From Algibacter marinivivus (lineage in GTDB: Bacteria > Bacteroidota > Bacteroidia > Flavobacteriales > Flavobacteriaceae), in the NCBI RefSeq assembly GCF_003143755.1, contig NZ_QFRI01000003.1, positions 124,001-188,000 on the forward strand: a stretch of DNA of 64,000 nt, given 5' to 3'. The notes beneath the pieces were generated by a model. The model had not been told where the DNA came from. It worked only from the letters and a program-made list of their open reading frames with translations, and ran no database searches. A program made the translations under genes and the position numbers. Below, one piece after another: positions 61,136 through 64,000 of the stretch. How positions within the stretch are numbered: position 1 is the first letter of the stretch; every line of letters begins with the position of its first letter.

Positions 61136-62038
61136 TTATATATTGATTTGTTCGTTTATCTTTTCAACAATATTTGAATTCAATTCCAATTTTGATTTAA
61201 TCTTAATATCTGTATAAGAAACAAATACATATTCTTTTCCGTATGCTTCGTATTGTTCAATTTTAGATATCATCCCATTTTCATCATAGAAAATTTTCGT
61301 TTTCACGTCAAGTCCACTTCTTGAAATATATTTTTCTTCCGTTTCAATTAGCAGTCCATTTCCATTAAAAGTCTGGATTTCTTTTTTAGAGTAATCCTTA
61401 CCGTCTTTATAATAGGTTTGAAAAATTCCAATTCTTTGGTTGTTGGTATAGTTATATTTCCAATCCCATCTTACTTTATCTTCATAAATCTGTTTTAAAA
61501 TCGTAATTCTATTTAATGAGTCAAATTCACTTTGGTAATAATAGGTTGGATTTATAAAAGATTTAATTTTATTCAGGTTGGAATTATATTCAAAAGTCTT
61601 TTTACTCTGTAAAGAATCGGTTGAATAAACATAGGTTAATTCTTCTTTTAGTAAGTCGCTTTTATTGTATTTGTATCGAGAATAAAAATAGGGTTCAATT
61701 TTCTTTTCACAGAAACATTCAGAATAATATTCCAAAGTTGAATCAAGTCTTTTATTTAAATAAGTAAAAACCTGAACCCTTCCAATCAATTTTAAATCCG
61801 AATTATGGTGCGTGCCATATTTGATTTTCTTGAGCAAGTTTCCATGAGAATCAAAAAACATTTTTACAAAAGGACGGTTTAAATTGTTAGATTTTCTTTT
61901 GGTTAATTCGTAATTAGAATTTCGTTTATAATAATGTTCGATTAGTCGAATTTCTATGTCGCCAACTTTTTTGGTCAGTTCTTGACCAAATGTGAATGAA
62001 GAAATAATACAACACAAGATAAAGGTTATTCTTTTCAT
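61136..62038 (-). CDS. Secreted YD-repeat-like protein of unknown function, cargo gene
   Basis: 300 aa from the ATG at 62038; the frame opens 7 codons earlier. Signal peptide MKRITFILCCIISSFTFGQ. The mature part has several short repeats of the type Y-(D/N)-x-x-G/N followed by a strand (KMFFDSHGNLLKKIKYG, SEFDSLNRITILKQIYED, IFYDENGMISKIEQYE), as in YD/RHS-like or YwqK-like proteins. No catalytic motif. It sits alone between repeat D2 and repeat U copy C, in the same arrangement and orientation as the two-gene cargo at 32863-34147. Confidence 0.75.
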   Translation of the reverse strand: MKRITFILCCIISSFTFGQELTKKVGDIEIRLIEHYYKRNSNYELTKRKSNNLNRPFVKMFFDSHGNLLKKIKYGTHHNSDLKLIGRVQVFTYLNKRLDSTLEYYSECFCEKKIEPYFYSRYKYNKSDLLKEELTYVYSTDSLQSKKTFEYNSNLNKIKSFINPTYYYQSEFDSLNRITILKQIYEDKVRWDWKYNYTNNQRIGIFQTYYKDGKDYSKKEIQTFNGNGLLIETEEKYISRSGLDVKTKIFYDENGMISKIEQYEAYGKEYVFVSYTDIKIKSKLELNSNIVEKINEQINI

Positions 62039-62148
62039 AGGTGAAATTGACTTTATCAAATTTATGTCAGCTTTTAAAAAATTAAAAGAGATAATGAGTG
62101 AATTGTTCTTTTGGATTAGTAAATGGGTTAATTTCGAGTTCGCTTAAA

Positions 62149-62191
62149 TTACTGGCAATGTTTTTACGGATATGTGTCGTTTTAATGACTT
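62149..62191 (-). repeat. Cargo start core plus boundary repeat U, copy C
   Basis: TTACTGGCAATG (62149-62160) is followed by the U core GTCGTTTTAATGACTT (62176-62191), identical to copy A. Its flanking arms GGATA / TATCC differ from those of copy A (TGATAT / ATATCA) but remain complementary. To its right, GTTAAACGAAGCTAGCTGAAATTTT only loosely matches A and B. No gene was found from 62039 to 62316 (278 bp). Confidence 0.65.
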
Positions 62192-62316
62192 TTATCCTAT
62201 GTTAAACGAAGCTAGCTGAAATTTTTTACAAAATCAAGTAATTATATAAAACAAAATTTCAATTCAATACTTAAATTCGCATAAATCATTTATTCAAATT
62301 AACTTTACCAAATTAA

Positions 62317-63906
62317 ATACAACAAGCTATAAACTCAAACGCAAAATATCTTATTTCCATAGTTGGCCCTACAGCTATTGGTAAAACTGCGCTAAGCATA
62401 AAACTAGCACAACACTTTAAAACGGAGATAATCTCCGCAGATTCGCGTCAGTTTTTTAAAGAGATGCAAATTGGTACTGCAGCTCCAACCCCAGAGGAAT
62501 TGGCAGGTGCAAAACACCATTTTATTCATCATAAATCTATAAAAGACAATTACAATGTAGGTGCTTTCGAGAAAGATGCTTTACAATGCTTAGAAACGCT
62601 TTTTAAAACGCATAACATTTTGGTTATGGTTGGCGGTTCAGGTTTATATGTTGATGCGCTTACCAAAGGGTTGGATCATTTTCCAGAAGTAGATCCAGAA
62701 ATTCGTAAAACATTAAACAAAAAACTAGAGCAAGATGGTTTAGAAACACTTCAAAACCAATTACAAACCTTAGACCCAATATCTTTTAACACAATAGCCA
62801 TAGATAATCCTCACCGTGTTATTCGCGCTTTAGAAATTTGCATAGGTACAGGAAAACCCTATTCATCTTTCTTAAATAAAGACAAAGAAAAACGCCATTT
62901 TAAAGCCATTACCATAGGTTTAACTGCAGATAGAGACTTAATATATCAGCGCATCAATCAACGCGTAGATATAATGATGCAAGAAGGCTTACTTGACGAA
63001 GTAAAAGGTTTACTAGAGCATAAAAATTTAAATGCACTTAACACTGTTGGCTATAAAGAACTCTTTAATCATCTTTCTGGAGCATGGGATCTAGATTTTG
63101 CCATTTCAGAAATTAAAAAAAATACAAGACGTTTTGCAAAACGCCAACTCACTTGGTTTAAACGAAATGATAAAACATTGTGGTTCGATTATAAATCTCA
63201 AACCCTGGACATTATAAATAAAATAAATTCCAGAATTAAAGAAGCTGTTTTAGACAATCCAGTATGGTTTTCTTTAACAGAAATACATACTGATAAATGC
63301 ATAAACTATGATAAAGTAAAATTTTATAAAACTGATTATGCGCCCTTTGGTGCTTTTATAGATGGTGCTGATACTGCTCAAGCCATAGAAAAATACTCCA
63401 AACTAATAGATACCTTTTTTGTAGTTGGAAAGCAACCTAAGCTACCAACAGAGTTTAAACCTGCTATTAAGTATATAGGATTGCAAATGATACTTCGTAA
63501 AAAAACACAATTTCCTATTACGGAAACTATTATTGAACTTCAAGAAAAACACCTTGAAGATTTAATGGGTTTAATTAAACTTGTATACCCGCATTTTTTC
63601 AAAGAAAAAACGAGCACTTTAGGCAGATACTATGGCATCTACAAAAATAATTTACTAGTGGCAGCATTAGGAGAACGCATGCAAACCAAACACTTTACTG
63701 AAATTAGTGCTGTAGCAACACATCCCGATTATTTAGGTAATGGTTATGCAAAACAGCTTTTAACGCATGCTTCTAATAAAATATTTGAGGATAATAAAGT
63801 TCCGTTTTTGCATGTAGATGAAACAAACCTTGGACCAATACATTTATATAAAAAGCTTGGTTTTATTACGAGAATAAAAATTGAGTATTGGAAAATAAGT
63901 GGTTAA
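62317..63906 (+). CDS. miaA: tRNA dimethylallyltransferase MiaA fused to a GNAT acetyltransferase domain
   Basis: 529 aa from the first codon after an in-frame TAA. Walker A GPTAIGKT (residues 17-24), SADSRQFFKEM, GGSGLYVDALTKGLD, NTVGYKEL and KNTRRFAKRQLTWFKR are MiaA hallmarks; it adds the isopentenyl group to A37 of tRNA. At about residue 309 (near 63240) the frame runs without a stop into a GNAT protein of ~220 residues (VLDNPVWFSLTE, then ISAVATHPDYLGNGYAKQLL, HVDETNLGPIHLYKKLGF). Start problem: no ATG, GTG or TTG lies in frame before Walker A; candidates are ATA at 62317 or 62329. The first ATG (62464) would delete the P-loop. Confidence 0.85.
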   Translation: MQQAINSNAKYLISIVGPTAIGKTALSIKLAQHFKTEIISADSRQFFKEMQIGTAAPTPEELAGAKHHFIHHKSIKDNYNVGAFEKDALQCLETLFKTHNILVMVGGSGLYVDALTKGLDHFPEVDPEIRKTLNKKLEQDGLETLQNQLQTLDPISFNTIAIDNPHRVIRALEICIGTGKPYSSFLNKDKEKRHFKAITIGLTADRDLIYQRINQRVDIMMQEGLLDEVKGLLEHKNLNALNTVGYKELFNHLSGAWDLDFAISEIKKNTRRFAKRQLTWFKRNDKTLWFDYKSQTLDIINKINSRIKEAVLDNPVWFSLTEIHTDKCINYDKVKFYKTDYAPFGAFIDGADTAQAIEKYSKLIDTFFVVGKQPKLPTEFKPAIKYIGLQMILRKKTQFPITETIIELQEKHLEDLMGLIKLVYPHFFKEKTSTLGRYYGIYKNNLLVAALGERMQTKHFTEISAVATHPDYLGNGYAKQLLTHASNKIFEDNKVPFLHVDETNLGPIHLYKKLGFITRIKIEYWKISG

Positions 63907-64000
63907 AAGCGAAGAAATAGAAAAGGACAATTAAAGTAGTTTTTACTCCATAGTTACGTTACTATATTTAGCGTTAATCACAATGTTTTTTGCACTAGAT
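63907..64000 (+). other. Right edge, possible start of another gene
   Basis: An ATG at 63983 opens a frame (MFFALD) that runs off the window after six codons, preceded by TATATTTA, a weak -7 box. Too little is visible to call a gene. Confidence 0.25.

Noticed and set aside
1-64000. CRISPR arrays, rRNA or tRNA genes, insertion sequences, prophage genes
   Set aside because: None were recognised; repeats present are few, dispersed and of other types.

Overview
The window looks like a chromosome segment from a member of the Flavobacteriaceae (Bacteroidota). It is AT-rich. Its promoters fit the Bacteroidota -7 consensus TAnnTTTG, Shine-Dalgarno sequences are mostly absent, and several genes match types common in flavobacteria (DUF4202, YdeP-like oxidoreductase, DUF3857 transglutaminase, flavobacterial LytTR regulators). 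No rRNA, tRNA, CRISPR array, insertion sequence or phage gene was seen. Everything here is read by eye, without database searches.

Layout. 1-5941: a seven-gene signalling operon on the minus strand. It encodes a CheY-like receiver, an H-NOX haem protein, a PAS histidine kinase, a FIST (NosP-like) sensor, a second histidine kinase, an HPt protein and a LytTR response regulator. Paired LytTR-type direct repeats 21 bp apart lie in front of it and in front of the secreted-protein gene cut by the left edge. 5951-17855: nitrate assimilation on the minus strand. NirB, NirD, a DUF4202 protein and a NarX-like kinase form one operon. A NarL-like regulator has its own promoter. A long NasA-flavoprotein fusion is followed by a rubredoxin-tailed protein. 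TACGTA motifs crowd the three promoters of this block. 17940-22947: a YdeP-like molybdoenzyme and an Ior-type molybdenum hydroxylase pair. 23059-32490: metabolic and housekeeping genes (SLC13 transporter, YheT hydrolase, adenine deaminase, TilS, PabB, epimerase, DEAD-box helicase).

32497-35928 and 60852-62215 are accessory blocks. Each has a short palindromic-ended element right after a plus-strand host gene. Next comes a ~122-bp nested-hairpin repeat, then minus-strand genes of unknown function, then a second conserved repeat. The first bases of each cargo unit are complementary to the bases at the entry of the hairpin repeat, as in integron attC cassettes, but no integrase gene is present here. 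This is the best candidate for something undescribed in the window.

35955-41561: an ExbB/MotA-like protein, a LytTR two-component pair, a methyltransferase-like membrane protein, a secreted lectin-fold protein, and a sigma factor/small protein/MscS operon. 41859-52072: secreted and housekeeping proteins (TPR lipoprotein, S1/P1 nuclease, dihydrolipoyl dehydrogenase, ankyrin protein, S41 peptidase, SmpB, X-Pro peptidase, Pcm). 52231-60844: a long plus-strand gene run ending in a potassium channel gene with a zinc ribbon. 62317-63906: a tRNA dimethylallyltransferase (MiaA) fused to a GNAT domain, without a standard start codon.
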